The notes beneath the pieces are model-generated. The model worked only from the letters and a program-made list of their open reading frames with translations, did not search any database and had not been told where the DNA came from. 64,000 bases of DNA from Bacillus testis (lineage in GTDB: Bacteria > Bacillota > Bacilli > Bacillales > DSM-1321), in the NCBI RefSeq assembly GCF_001243895.1, contig NZ_LN851186.1, positions 2,059,852-2,123,851 on the forward strand, given 5' to 3'. Numbering within the stretch: the stretch's first letter is position 1; the number at the start of each line of letters is the position of its first letter. A program made the translations under genes and the position numbers. Positions 45,428 to 54,738 of the stretch are shown here, in pieces.

Positions 45428-45748
45428 TTAGAGACTTCTGGATAAACCTACAAGTATACTTACTACTAAAACGATAAAAAAAACTTCGATATAATATGTC
45501 CTTGGTTTATGATCAGTATTGGCTTTTCCTCTTTTTGTTTTCAAAAAGATACAACATAATACCCCTAAAATACTGCCTATAACGCCGTACTGTAAGATCG
45601 ATATGATATATTCTGAAATAGGTAAATAATCTGTCACTATGACATCAGCTGTTGGATGTGTAACTGTTTTATATTTTACAAATAGAATGCCAAACCCTAA
45701 TCCGCTTAAAAATCCGTATATTATACCTTTCTGAAACAATTTCTCCAT
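45428..45748 (-). CDS. Hypothetical membrane protein, 106 aa
   Basis: Three hydrophobic segments (IIYGFLSGLGFGILFV, YIISILQYGVIGSILGVLCC, EVFFIVLVVSILVGLS). A GTAGG-like RBS lies seven bases before the ATG. Small, AT-rich, integral membrane; no family recognised. Part of the same minus-strand run as the DUF3139-like genes. Confidence 0.65.
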   Translation of the reverse strand: MEKLFQKGIIYGFLSGLGFGILFVKYKTVTHPTADVIVTDYLPISEYIISILQYGVIGSILGVLCCIFLKTKRGKANTDHKPRTYYIEVFFIVLVVSILVGLSRSL

Positions 45749-45956
45749 TTTATACCTACCCTAAATAGATTTTAAATGAATGAAAATCCGTATCCATCCT
45801 CTACGCATATATTCAGTTTATTATAATATAAATGACAAAAATTAACAATTATAAAACAGTATCTGACTAAACTGAAACGTTAACGGCTAAAGGAAAATCC
45901 ATCTAATGACAGCTCTGATTTTCTGCTCTTGCCGCTGTTTTATGGAAAAAGATTTT

Positions 45957-46412
45957 TTATTTTACTTCTACCAAGAACGTATAGCTTCCGCCACCTTTCT
46001 TCCATCGGGCATATAAATAATAGGCATAAACCCCTTTTTCTTTTGAAGCAACTATTGCGTTATTTCTCATTTTTATGTCTTCGACTCTATCTTCATCAAT
46101 CCATTGTTCCACTCCCAATGTCCCTGGAATGGGTTCTTTATAAAATTCTATTTTTATTTTTTCATTGGGTGATACAACTTTTGGTTTATGTTCTTTTGAC
46201 AGTTCTAACGGACTTCTATAAACTGTGTCTTCACATTTAGCAGAAATGAATCCTCGCCAACAATACGATCCTCGTATAGTAGGAATTATAGTATATCCAG
46301 CCTTTATATTTGGTGTAGGTGGTTCTGTACGAAATGGTTCAAAAACAATTAAACCAATAATGATTAATCCAATAATACTAATCAAAGCAACCTTTTTTCT
46401 AATTGTATCCAC
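45957..46412 (-). CDS. Hypothetical exported or membrane-anchored protein, 151 aa
   Basis: One N-terminal hydrophobic helix (VALISIIGLIIIGLIVF) then a mainly beta outer domain with two cysteines (GSYCWRGFISAKCED) that could form a disulfide. The GTG start lies very close behind AAAAAGGG, so the exact start is uncertain; no ATG fits. Unknown family. In the AT-rich accessory zone. Confidence 0.6.
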   Translation of the reverse strand: MDTIRKKVALISIIGLIIIGLIVFEPFRTEPPTPNIKAGYTIIPTIRGSYCWRGFISAKCEDTVYRSPLELSKEHKPKVVSPNEKIKIEFYKEPIPGTLGVEQWIDEDRVEDIKMRNNAIVASKEKGVYAYYLYARWKKGGGSYTFLVEVK

Positions 46413-46450
46413 CCCTTTTTATCATTTTTATTCTATCCTGCAACGTTTGA

Positions 46451-46894
46451 TTAATTTTGAGTACATTTTTCAGATCCAGAAACAAATGATTGATATATTT
46501 CTCCAATTATTCCTTTCAACTGATGGACGCCTAAATCTTTGTTTGTCATTATGATTAATCCAGTTTCTTTATAGGGATATCTAACCAACATACATTGAAA
46601 GCCATCTCCCCAACCAAGTGAAGAAATTTCGAGCTCTTTTCCTGAACCATCTAAAAACACTAATCAACTAACCCTTTTTCGCTTAATAACATAACTAGCA
46701 TCGATGTTACGAACTTACTCAGTGAACAAGCACAAAAAAATAGAATGACTATTTAGAAATCTTGTCGTTCCTGCTTCATTTAGACCATATTGTTCTGCCA
46801 TACTAATCTCAGCATTCATAATTGTTGTCATGCTAAAACCAGTTACATTATAATGCTGCATACGCTCCTTAATGTTTATATCCATAAGTACCAT
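46451..46894 (-). pseudogene. Serine hydrolase (class C beta-lactamase family) pseudogene
   Basis: Two ends of a beta-lactamase-family gene are visible with the middle missing. The N-terminal piece reads MQHYNVTGFSMTTIMNAEIS...EYGLNEAG-like, then a frameshift in a run of seven Ts, then CSLSKFVTSMLVMLLSEKG with the S-x-x-K active-site motif, and stops at 46672-46674. The C-terminal piece (46451-46660) reads LGWGDGFQCMLVRYPYKETG, LIIMTNKDLGVHQLKGIIGE. The internal deletion removes the Tyr motif. Not functional. Confidence 0.8.
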
Positions 46895-46998
46895 CCAAAC
46901 ACCCCAGTTTTATACACAATCCTATCCTCGACGGAAATATATGGTCATTCTATGTTCTCTGCTTGTTCAATTAATCTGCCATTACTTACATAATGATT
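46876..46998 (-). pseudogene. Short fragment upstream of the hydrolase remnant
   Basis: Minus-strand frame HYVSNGRLIEQAENIE, an in-frame TGA, then PYISVEDRIVYKTGVFGWYL and a stop. Protein-like but broken and without start; family not recognised. It joins directly to the beta-lactamase remnant in another frame. Confidence 0.35.
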
Positions 46999-47050
46999 TC
47001 AACAAAAAAGGCCATTAATCCTTCTTAGATCAATGCCCCAAATAGTTCAT

Positions 47051-47581
47051 TTATTTATGGTATTCCATTAACCAACAATCCTGATACTCGCCTTCGTGTA
47101 ACTCATGCTTAGGCAGTATTTTAACTTTCTTAAACCTACATTTTTCGTAGCATCTAATAGCCCTTGTATTCCTTGATCGAGGATCCATCACAACTCTTTT
47201 TGCTTTCTTTTCTTCCGTTAAAAAATCAACTATAGAGGAGACAAGTAATGTTCCAATTCCTTTATTCCAATACCCAACATCGCCAATAAATTGATCCATA
47301 CCAAAAATATTTTCTTCAACATATCCATAGTCATTTTTGGTTTCCTCATCCAATGGGTAAAATTGAATATATCCAATATCATGATCCTTAAATTCCACTA
47401 TACATCTAACTTCATCATCTTCAGGGGGATAAAAAGCTTTTTCAACCTTTTCTAAATTAAACGGATTGTCCCTCCCCTCATAAAATTCGAGAATCGATGG
47501 ATTTGAAAGCCATTTTATTAACAGAAACTTATCTTTTTCTTCTAATTTCCGAATCATTAAATTCCCATTTTGAAGCAGCAT
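47051..47581 (-). CDS. Acetyltransferase of the AAC(6') aminoglycoside type
   Basis: 176 residues. MIRKLEEKDKFLLIKWLSNP at the start, FIGDVGYWNKGIGTLLVSSI (acetyl-CoA loop), MDPRSRNTRAIRCYEKCRFK, and the end LPKHELHEGEYQDCWLMEYH, the block order of aminoglycoside 6'-N-acetyltransferase-like proteins. Whether it modifies aminoglycosides or another amine cannot be told from sequence; chromosomal members often have low or no resistance activity. GCGAGG lies six bases before the ATG. Confidence 0.83.
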   Translation of the reverse strand: MLLQNGNLMIRKLEEKDKFLLIKWLSNPSILEFYEGRDNPFNLEKVEKAFYPPEDDEVRCIVEFKDHDIGYIQFYPLDEETKNDYGYVEENIFGMDQFIGDVGYWNKGIGTLLVSSIVDFLTEEKKAKRVVMDPRSRNTRAIRCYEKCRFKKVKILPKHELHEGEYQDCWLMEYHK

Positions 47582-47678
47582 AGATATTCCTCGCTTTTTA
47601 GTAATAATAGATCATTCGCTTCCTAATGGGCTATTTCCTTCAATTAGTTACTACGCGTACTTTTTAAATCCCTATCCT

Positions 47679-47918
47679 TTAAAATATAGTCTCATCTTGA
47701 TCGCTTAATTTAAGAAGGAAGGGGAAAAAACGAATCATACATAATGCAATTGTTCCACTTAAATATCCTAATCCTACTAGTAGACCTTTATCCTTAAAAG
47801 ATAACAATTGTCTGGTATTACAACTCGGACACCCTTCCCCTTTTCTTGTAAAACCAAGAAGCCAGACATCTTTTATTCTCCATTTATAGTTACAATTAGT
47901 ACAACGTGCTACTATCAT
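47679..47918 (-). CDS. Zinc-ribbon membrane protein, 79 aa (TIGR04104-like)
   Basis: A four-cysteine zinc ribbon (CTNCNYKWRIKDVW and CPSCNTRQLL) followed by one membrane helix (GLLVGLGYLSGTIALCMIRF). The C-x2-C-x3-W pattern with K/RxW is that of small Bacillus putative zinc-finger proteins (TIGR04104). GAAGGGAGG lies directly before the ATG, with very short spacing. Role unknown. Confidence 0.7.
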   Translation of the reverse strand: MIVARCTNCNYKWRIKDVWLLGFTRKGEGCPSCNTRQLLSFKDKGLLVGLGYLSGTIALCMIRFFPFLLKLSDQDETIF

Positions 47919-48012
47919 CCTCCCTTCATCTAATAACTGTACTATTTACTTTCCACAGTTGTACAAACAGCCCTGGCTTCTGTACAGAACGACTTTCTTC
48001 TCCACATTTCTT

Positions 48013-48351
48013 TTAGGAAATCCGTGTTCCATTTGCAATTGGTTGATCGGGCTTTAATAAAACAACATCTCCCTCTTCAGGAACACCGCCTATCACCAAT
48101 ACCTCAGATTTAAACCCTGCGATACGGATTGGGGGAAGATTAACCACCGCTATTACCTGAAGTCCACAAAGTTGTTCCGGAGAATATCTTTTTGTAATTT
48201 GAGCTGACGAATGTTTAATCCCAATATCTTCTCCAAAATCAATTTGTAGTTTTATAGCAGGTTTCCTTGCTTCCGGGAAAGACAGGGCTTTGATGACCGT
48301 GCCAACGCGCATATCTAATTGATAAAAATCCTCAATTTTTGCCATAGACAT
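48013..48351 (-). CDS. csaA: CsaA chaperone, tRNA-binding-domain protein
   Basis: 112 residues, a single OB-fold tRNA-binding domain: [40 protein letters not shown] and [20 protein letters not shown]. CsaA is a Sec-related export chaperone in B. subtilis, acting as a homodimer in the cytosol. GGAAGG lies seven bases before the ATG. Standing alone among decayed genes. Confidence 0.92.
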   Translation of the reverse strand: MSMAKIEDFYQLDMRVGTVIKALSFPEARKPAIKLQIDFGEDIGIKHSSAQITKRYSPEQLCGLQVIAVVNLPPIRIAGFKSEVLVIGGVPEEGDVVLLKPDQPIANGTRIS

Positions 48352-48688
48352 ATAACAACCTTCCTATCATTTTTTAACGTCCCTCATTTTGTAACCAACT
48401 CTTCGGGACTGGAATTTTCAATTACAAGAAGACCTATAGAATTAAAAGCGCCAAACCTGTGGATTTGGTTGCTTTCTTATCCCCTTTGCCTGCATACTCT
48501 CACCAATACTACAATTTATCTTGGCCATTCGATCTGTATTTAACAAACTATAATAACGATTTTTGCGCCGCTTCATTTTTATCCAGTATAGACAACGTAA
48601 CCGCTGTCATCCGTTTGATGACTTGGCCTATTATCCGTCAACCTAACCGTTTGTGTCACCTTGTTTTATATAAAGGGCAAACACCGTG

Positions 48689-48791
48689 CTAGTGCCCGCA
48701 AACCAGTGTGGCCCCCTCATAGCCGTAATCGCCAAATGCTTCCATAGCTTTATGCAGTACTAGTCGTGTCAAACTCTTTATTCCTTCCCAA
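48689..48791 (-). pseudogene. TetR regulator remnant (N-terminal piece)
   Basis: AAAGGAGGGGGAAA then TTG: MGRNKEFDTTS in one frame, a frameshift, then HKAMEAFGDYGYEGATL in the next, and a stop at 48691-48689. This is the exact opening of TetR proteins of the MGRxxEFD...AMxxFxxxGYEG type. The rest of the gene is missing, and traces (FALYIKQGDTNG) continue downstream. Not functional. Confidence 0.65.
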
Positions 48792-48979
48792 TTTCCCCCT
48801 CCTTTAACCACCATTATATTTTTTCAAAATAAACAGTCAAGAAAAACAATAATATATCTAAGCTCCACTTTTGCAGCCCAAACCTACGATCCAACCCTTC
48901 CTATAGCAAATAAACGAACAAACCCATTCCCTGTAGCGCACTCTGGCAGTCAAAATCGCAGAATTCGTCGGAAAAGGGT

Positions 48980-49016
48980 AAAAAAATTCAACCGAGAGTT
49001 CGGTAACTCGGTTGAA
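48980..49016 (-). terminator. Terminator of pssA
   Basis: TTCAACCGAG and CTCGGTTGAA arms with a 10-base loop, followed by seven Ts on the minus strand. Confidence 0.88.
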
Positions 49017-49091
49017 TCTGTTCGTAAAATCGGCTGAATACCATTTCATATGACTACTGTTTCTTGTGTTTCTTTCCCTACAAGTTCCATT

Positions 49092-49820
49092 TTATTTATT
49101 CCTTGCCGCTTTTTTTCGCTTTTTCCCTTTTGTTTTTTGGCGGAGTGGTTCTTTTTCTTTAATGAATCGCGTAGTGATGAAACCAATATATAAAAGGATG
49201 GCTAAATAAAAGAAAATGGAAGCATCCTTAAAATCGGTCTTCCAAAAATAAAAAATCATACAGATCATGAATATTGTCGTGATGATTCCATTTTTGGGCA
49301 GCTTCACATCTTTCAGGCTAGGGATTTTTATGGTTGAAACCATTAAAAGTCCTAAAGCATAGAAAATCACCAAAAAGAGTGCGGTTGGTATATAATGATG
49401 GAAAAGAGCGATGAATGTAACGATTCCTCCTGCCATCGTAATAGGAATGCCAGTAAAGTATTCTAATGATTCTTCCGTCTTTGTTAGATTGAACCTTGCC
49501 AGTCGATAGGCCCCGAATAGTGGGAACAAGGAAGAAAGAACAACTCCCCATACACCCATTCCACCCAGAAATGTTTGTGCCGCAATATAGGCAGGCGCGA
49601 CACCAAAAGAGACAATATCAGCCAATGAATCCAGTTGTTTGCCTAGATCATTTGCCACTCCCAATATGCGTGCAGCCCTTCCATCGACAGCGTCCAGCAT
49701 AATCGATATAAAAATTAAGATAGTTGCATTTTTCAGATCACCATTCATACTAAAATAAAGGGATAGAAACCCGCAGAATAAATTGCCGAGCGTTAATAAG
49801 TTAGGTATTTGTTTTTTCAT
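49092..49820 (-). CDS. pssA: CDP-diacylglycerol-serine O-phosphatidyltransferase
   Basis: 242 residues, six to eight membrane helices. The CDP-alcohol phosphotransferase motif D-G-x2-A-R-x8-G-x3-D-x3-D is present: LDAVDGRAARILGVANDLGK then LDSLADIVSFG. It makes phosphatidylserine from CDP-diacylglycerol and serine, the precursor of phosphatidylethanolamine. The C-terminus is strongly basic (TKGKKRKKAARNK). In B. subtilis pssA is followed by ybfM and psd; here it stands alone. Its strong terminator follows 75 bases beyond the stop. Confidence 0.94.
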   Translation of the reverse strand: MKKQIPNLLTLGNLFCGFLSLYFSMNGDLKNATILIFISIMLDAVDGRAARILGVANDLGKQLDSLADIVSFGVAPAYIAAQTFLGGMGVWGVVLSSLFPLFGAYRLARFNLTKTEESLEYFTGIPITMAGGIVTFIALFHHYIPTALFLVIFYALGLLMVSTIKIPSLKDVKLPKNGIITTIFMICMIFYFWKTDFKDASIFFYLAILLYIGFITTRFIKEKEPLRQKTKGKKRKKAARNK

Positions 49821-50077
49821 ACATGTCTTCTTTCTTTCATTAAGTTAATAGTAGCTTCTCCATTCTCTTCTCTTCTTTACCATATGATGAAGGGATCCTG
49901 AATAACTTAGTTTTTGATCTTTTAATGATCCATTCACCAGAATAAATCATAGTTCAACTATACCATTAATATATATTCAAAAAAAACCTTAAAATGAAAC
50001 TGTTTGCCTTACAACTGCCCTACCTTTTTGTTAAAAATCATAAATTTGCTCTGACTTTCAGAGATTGGAGGATGGTT

Positions 50078-51052
50078 ATGTATAAGAAACCGGAAATGGC
50101 TAGTTGGACAGGAAGGGTTGACGATGGATTAGATCCTGCTGCTTTTCGCTACCACCAGCGCATTCGTTTCATCGAGAAATCGGTGGACGACTCGGAATAT
50201 ACAAAAACCTTTTGCTTAGTAGGATTCGAATGCGATGAAGGTGTCAGGCTAAATCACGGCAAAGCAGGTGCGGCGATTGCCCCCTTATACATCAAACAAG
50301 CATTGGCTAAGCTGCCTTGCCATTTTGGGCAAGATATAGGGATCGTCGATGCAGGTTCTATCGCCTGTCTGAATGGCCAGCTTGAAGAAGCACAAAAAGA
50401 ACTCGCTGTTTTCTGTTCATCCATATACAGCAAGAAGTGCATTCCTGTTATAATTGGCGGCGGCCATGAAACAGTCTTCGGCCATTACCTGGCAGTAAGG
50501 AACGCAATAGGGCCTGATGAATCTTTGGGCATCATTAATTTGGACGCCCATTTTGACCTAAGGCCTTATCATAATGGACCTTCATCCGGGACGATGTTCA
50601 ATCAAATACTGGATCAAGATCCTAACTGCAGCTATATGGCGATTGGTATCCAAAAACATGGAAATACGCCTTCTTTGTTTCACAGTGCTAAAGAAGCAGG
50701 CTGCACGTATATACTAGAGGAAGAGATTGCCCATCATGATGGTTTAGCTTCCTGTTTAGAGAAAATGACAGAGTTCAGCTCAAAGCATACATACGTGATT
50801 CTGACTATATGCATGGATGTGTTGAATGCCTCGTCTGCGCCTGGAGTAAGTGCACCTTCGCCTTTTGGCCTTAGCCCTTACACGCTCAGGGCGCTAGTCA
50901 AGCACGCAGTAGGTTTTACGAATTGCTGCAGTTTTGATATATGTGAAGTGAATCCACAGACAGACGAATCAAATCGGACGGTGCAATTGGCAGCTTATAT
51001 ACTGGCTGAAGGCTTAACTTCTTTCAAAGGGCACGGCTTTAGTGGAATGTAG
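50078..51052 (+). CDS. hutG: Formimidoylglutamase (arginase/agmatinase family)
   Basis: 324 residues. It hydrolyses N-formimidoyl-glutamate to glutamate and formamide in histidine degradation. Manganese-site motifs are GGGHETVFGHY, LDAHFDLRPY and the later APGVSAPSPFGLSP and DICEVNPQTDESN. The usual third motif (S-x-D-x-D) reads LTICMDVL, with Cys at residue 245 in place of the first Asp, seen in some HutG sequences as far as I recall but not certain. GGAGG lies six bases before this ATG; an upstream frame lacks an RBS. Not beside other hut genes, so its name rests on family resemblance. Confidence 0.83.
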   Translation: MYKKPEMASWTGRVDDGLDPAAFRYHQRIRFIEKSVDDSEYTKTFCLVGFECDEGVRLNHGKAGAAIAPLYIKQALAKLPCHFGQDIGIVDAGSIACLNGQLEEAQKELAVFCSSIYSKKCIPVIIGGGHETVFGHYLAVRNAIGPDESLGIINLDAHFDLRPYHNGPSSGTMFNQILDQDPNCSYMAIGIQKHGNTPSLFHSAKEAGCTYILEEEIAHHDGLASCLEKMTEFSSKHTYVILTICMDVLNASSAPGVSAPSPFGLSPYTLRALVKHAVGFTNCCSFDICEVNPQTDESNRTVQLAAYILAEGLTSFKGHGFSGM

Positions 51053-51058
51053 CGCAAT

Positions 51059-51091
51059 AAAAAGCGGCATGACTGACCATGCCGCTTTTTA
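51059..51091. terminator. Bidirectional terminator
   Basis: AAAAAGCGGCATG and CATGCCGCTTTTT arms between convergent genes. Confidence 0.9.
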
Positions 51092-51093
51092 TC

Positions 51094-51408
51094 TTACAGA
51101 TTAGACAAGAACTCTTGGACCGCTTCCGGCGTTTTGGCATTAGCACTGTGAAGATGGGCCAGTTTGTCGCCATTCTTGAAAACAAGCAACGATGGGATGC
51201 CCATAACATTTTGTTCTTCGGATATGTCCGGAAATTCATCACGATCGATTGTGAACCATTGTTTATCGCTATTCGTAGAAACAATGTCATCTATAAACAT
51301 ATCCAGCCGTTTGCAATCAGGGCACCAAGTAGTCGTAAATATGCCAACCGTTAAGTTGTCGCTGTTAACTAGATTATTGTATTCTTCTTTTGATTGTATT
51401 TTTTTCAT
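51094..51408 (-). CDS. Thioredoxin-family protein
   Basis: 104 residues. Thioredoxin fold with active site TTTWCPDCKRLD (CPDC rather than CGPC) and the cis-proline loop GIPSLLVFKNG. Cytosolic; no signal. Resembles YtpP-type thioredoxin-like proteins; the CPDC centre should still be redox active. GAGGTACTG precedes the ATG. Partner unknown. Confidence 0.9.
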   Translation of the reverse strand: MKKIQSKEEYNNLVNSDNLTVGIFTTTWCPDCKRLDMFIDDIVSTNSDKQWFTIDRDEFPDISEEQNVMGIPSLLVFKNGDKLAHLHSANAKTPEAVQEFLSNL

Positions 51409-51572
51409 AACAGTACCTCATTTAATGGATTTTTAAATGTATGTAGTTGTTTCCTAAAAAAGGATACATCTTTTAAGAGCTATTATACAGGAATCCTGTT
51501 CATCCAGTCCATTATTACGATGTATTTGGCAAGCGATTGCCGTGATTCATCAGCTGTGCGCATGTTTGCACC

Positions 51573-51600
51573 AAAAAAGCCCTCCAAACAGGAGAGCTAT
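51573..51600 (-). terminator. Terminator of the AI-2E-type transporter gene
   Basis: On the minus strand AGCTCTCC and GGAGGGCT around TGTTT, then six Ts; it overlaps the end of the gene. Confidence 0.75.
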
Positions 51601-52625
51601 TTTTCAATAGGCGTAGTCGGATCTTCATCCGGGAGTTCCATCATATCCACAACAAAAATAAAGATCGGTATTCCGATAATCAATCCCCAGATGCCAAAGA
51701 AATGCTCAGATAATAATAAAACAGCCAAGGTAAAGAAGGTCGGCAGATTTGTTTTCACACTCATGAACTTTGGATTCAATATATACGCTTCCAGTCCATG
51801 GATTAACAACACCATGACGACCACTGCAATAACGGTTGTCATGCCATTGAGATTATAGGCGATCATGCTTAATGGGATCAATGAAACAACGACACCGGCA
51901 ACCGGTATAAGTCCAAGAAAGAAAATCATGATTCCCAGACCAATCAGCTGCGGAAAGCCCAGTAACGATAGAACAATCGTTGAAATGACAGCATTCGTTA
52001 TGGCAATCAAAAATTGGACTTCAATCACCTTGCCGAACGAGTTGATGAATTTTTTGCCGAAGTGTTCCAAATTGATAAAAAACCAACTGAAATTGCCATG
52101 TTTGAATCGTGACGTAAAAGCAATGATTTTCTTTTTCTCCAACAAGAGAAATAAGCTAAGAATGATTCCGAGCAAAGCCTGCAGAGCAATCGCTCCGATT
52201 CCAGAAACATACAGATAAATCTTATTGATATTGCTTTGTATGTTCAATGGCAGACTATTGATCGAATTAATCAAGAACCGTATCACTCCACTGTCTGGCG
52301 GGTGTTGATAAAAATGGACAATCTGGGTGATCAATTCTGTCAATTGGATGGTGATAACCGGCAAATATTTATACAGGACATACGCCAGTGCAGCAACAAA
52401 CGCCAAATAAATAACGGATAGGATCAATTTGGGATTGATTTTGACGAAGCGGTCTGTAAAATGGGAAATGATCGTTTGCAATCTTCCCATTAAAAAAGCA
52501 AAAATAAAGGTAAACAACAGTAAATTAATTAAATTCCCGATGCTGTAAAGAAAAAGAATTAAAACAACGAGTGTCATAATTCGTGAAAAAGTCTTTGTAC
52601 GGAAAAAAGCAATCAGTTCCGACAT
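51597..52625 (-). CDS. AI-2E family transporter (PerM-like)
   Basis: 342 residues, about eight membrane helices. The signature region FGKVIEVQFLIAITNAVIST and LGLIPVAGVVVSLIPLSMIA, followed by GLEAYILNPKFMSVKTNLPT, is typical of the AI-2E/PerM family. Reported members export AI-2, sodium or other ions; the substrate is open here. GGAG precedes the ATG at a long spacing. Standing alone with its terminator. Confidence 0.9.
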   Translation of the reverse strand: MSELIAFFRTKTFSRIMTLVVLILFLYSIGNLINLLLFTFIFAFLMGRLQTIISHFTDRFVKINPKLILSVIYLAFVAALAYVLYKYLPVITIQLTELITQIVHFYQHPPDSGVIRFLINSINSLPLNIQSNINKIYLYVSGIGAIALQALLGIILSLFLLLEKKKIIAFTSRFKHGNFSWFFINLEHFGKKFINSFGKVIEVQFLIAITNAVISTIVLSLLGFPQLIGLGIMIFFLGLIPVAGVVVSLIPLSMIAYNLNGMTTVIAVVVMVLLIHGLEAYILNPKFMSVKTNLPTFFTLAVLLLSEHFFGIWGLIIGIPIFIFVVDMMELPDEDPTTPIEK

Positions 52626-52953
52626 GTAAGCAATCGTTCTCCTCTCTAAATACCCAATTAGTCTAAAATAAATATCTTATGTAAATGTATATTCTCCCTC
52701 GGAAAAGAGTATGCCATTGGCCTGGCTTTCTCTGCCGAAAGTTCATTTTACCTTATCTTTTTCATTAAAACATTAATATTCGGAAAAATAAATATCTATA
52801 GAACGGTTTAAAAAAGTATTTCTTTTCCTTCCTTTATTCTTTCACTCCATTTTCTTTATTACAACGAAACGATACTGTCTTTTTTCATTCTTTCCCAAAG
52901 AAATATTCTTAACACATGAAAAACCCTGAACGCAAGCGTCCAAGGCTTTCTAT
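52626..52953. other. Intergenic region between the transporter and cydC ends
   Basis: Very AT-rich; no open frame of note on either strand. The only structure is the cyd operon terminator at 52919-52950; the promoter of the AI-2E-type gene must lie in its first half. Confidence 0.5.
52919..52950 (-). terminator. Terminator of the cyd operon
   Basis: On the minus strand CCTTGGACGC and GCGTTCAGG arms, then GTTTTT. Confidence 0.75.
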
Positions 52954-54738
52954 TCATCCATTCCATTTAATCGGGCAATCTAGCTGGTATAGATGTTTAT
53001 ACCGTTCATTCGATTGGAGAAGTGCTTGATGTGTGCCCTCCATTTTAATGGAACCTTCTTCAACAAATAAGATGCGGTCCATTTGTTCCACGCCAACCAA
53101 ATGATGGGTGATCCATATTAATGTTTTCCCTTGCAGAACGGCAAAAATAGTATTTAGCAGATTGCGCTCCGTAATGGCATCCAAGCCCACTGTCGGTTCA
53201 TCAAGAATAACAATCGGATTATCCTGCAGCAGTATTCTGGCAAGGGCAATCCTTTGCCGTTCCCCTCCTGAAAAACGGGCCCCCAGCTCCCTCATGCGCG
53301 TATCGTAACCATCGGGAAGCGAACTGATATAATCATGCATACCTACTTGTTTGGCAGCTAAAATGACATCTTCATCGCTTGCAGCGGGGTTGCCCAGGCG
53401 TATATTGTTCATAACAGACGAATCGAACAAATGGGGCTTTTGCTGCAAGACTGAAATAAATCGTGGCAATTCTTTCTCTATTTCAACGACATTCACATCA
53501 TTGATCGTAACGGTTCCTTTAGCCGGCTTCAATATACCAAGCATTAGTTTTGCCAATGTTGTTTTACCTGCCCCGCTGCGGCCCAGAATGGCTATTTTCT
53601 CCCCGCTAGCAAACGTCACATTTACATCCTTGAGGACTGTTGCCGTCAAAGCATCACCATATGAAAAGGTGACATCCCTAAAAGATATTTCATAGGAGTC
53701 ACTTTCCTCCAGGAGGCGCATTTGGACATCCATTTCGGGTTGATCTGTTTGTTTGGCCGTTTGTTCGATTGCATCAAGACGGGAAAGAGAGTTTTCGTAT
53801 CCAGGCAATTGGCTGATGCTTTCTGGAATAGGAGCGAATGCTTCTGTCACCGGAAATACCACCAATATGAATGCAGTAATCCAAACATGCGTAAATACGC
53901 CGTCGGCCGCACTATTAGCAGCGAAAATCACCATGCTGATGATAACGATGCCAACCACTAGCTGGAAGAGAAAATTACGATAGGCATTGAATCGGTCGAT
54001 TTTATCCTCCAATTCATCCTGGGCATGCTCTTCTTCTTCGTAGCTTGCCAGGAAATCTGCCTGTCTTCCGCTTATTCTCCAATCGGCAATGCCCATCACA
54101 GCATCGCCTAACGTATTATACAGTGCATTTTTTGCCTGTTTAGCCTGAGCTTGTCTTTTACGGGTAATCAAAAGAGAAACGAGCGGAAACAGAACAACCA
54201 AAACAAATAGCAATAATAGCATCAGCAATGCAAATGGAATTGAGAAGAAGCCTAAGGCAATCACAGAAATAACATATAAAATAACTGCGACGACGCTTGG
54301 GAAAATACTTCTCAAGTAGAGATCTTGCAAATGCTCCAGATCATCCGCCAGTACGCCCAATAAATCTCCGGTTGTAAACCGCGAAGAAAATGTAAGCGCT
54401 TGGGATTCCAGCTTCTGGTACAGGCGTACACGCATGGAAGAAAGAATGCGCAAAACCAAATTGTGGCTGGAAAGACGATCAAGGTATCTGAACACCGGCC
54501 GGAAAATACCGAAAGTCCTTACAAGCACAATCGGCACATAGACAAGGAGAATATTATCAGGCCTTGTCGCCGATTTCGAAATCAGATAGCCGGATGAAAA
54601 CATTAACGAACCTGCGCATATGAAAGTTCCGGTAGCCAGAATGAGGACTAGGGCAAGCAATTTCTTATTTTGCTGTATATAAGGCCTAACCCAAGAATGT
54701 TGTAAAATCGTTTTAAAAGGGTTATTTTTCTTATCCAT
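52954..54738 (-). CDS. cydC: CydC, heterodimeric ABC exporter subunit for cytochrome bd assembly
   Basis: 594 residues. Six membrane helices (1-310) and an ATPase domain: Walker A GRSGAGKTT, signature FSGGERQR, Walker B IVILDEPTVGLD, and the H-loop WITHHL. With CydD it exports thiol reductants (cysteine/glutathione type) or binds haem, and is needed to assemble the bd oxidase. Its start overlaps cydD by eight bases. The ABC half is the canonical, presumably catalytic site. Last gene of the operon. Confidence 0.92.
   Translation of the reverse strand: MDKKNNPFKTILQHSWVRPYIQQNKKLLALVLILATGTFICAGSLMFSSGYLISKSATRPDNILLVYVPIVLVRTFGIFRPVFRYLDRLSSHNLVLRILSSMRVRLYQKLESQALTFSSRFTTGDLLGVLADDLEHLQDLYLRSIFPSVVAVILYVISVIALGFFSIPFALLMLLLLFVLVVLFPLVSLLITRKRQAQAKQAKNALYNTLGDAVMGIADWRISGRQADFLASYEEEEHAQDELEDKIDRFNAYRNFLFQLVVGIVIISMVIFAANSAADGVFTHVWITAFILVVFPVTEAFAPIPESISQLPGYENSLSRLDAIEQTAKQTDQPEMDVQMRLLEESDSYEISFRDVTFSYGDALTATVLKDVNVTFASGEKIAILGRSGAGKTTLAKLMLGILKPAKGTVTINDVNVVEIEKELPRFISVLQQKPHLFDSSVMNNIRLGNPAASDEDVILAAKQVGMHDYISSLPDGYDTRMRELGARFSGGERQRIALARILLQDNPIVILDEPTVGLDAITERNLLNTIFAVLQGKTLIWITHHLVGVEQMDRILFVEEGSIKMEGTHQALLQSNERYKHLYQLDCPIKWNG

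Larger units (their letters stand above)
48352..49091. other. Intergenic region with TetR remnant and pssA terminator
   Basis: 740 bases without an intact gene. It holds the TetR pseudogene at 48689-48791, its unrecognised leftovers, and the pssA terminator at 48980-49016. A minus-strand frame (48858-49049) spanning the terminator is spurious. Confidence 0.55.

Noticed and set aside
48858-49049. 63-residue minus-strand frame
   Set aside because: It spans the pssA terminator and has no RBS.
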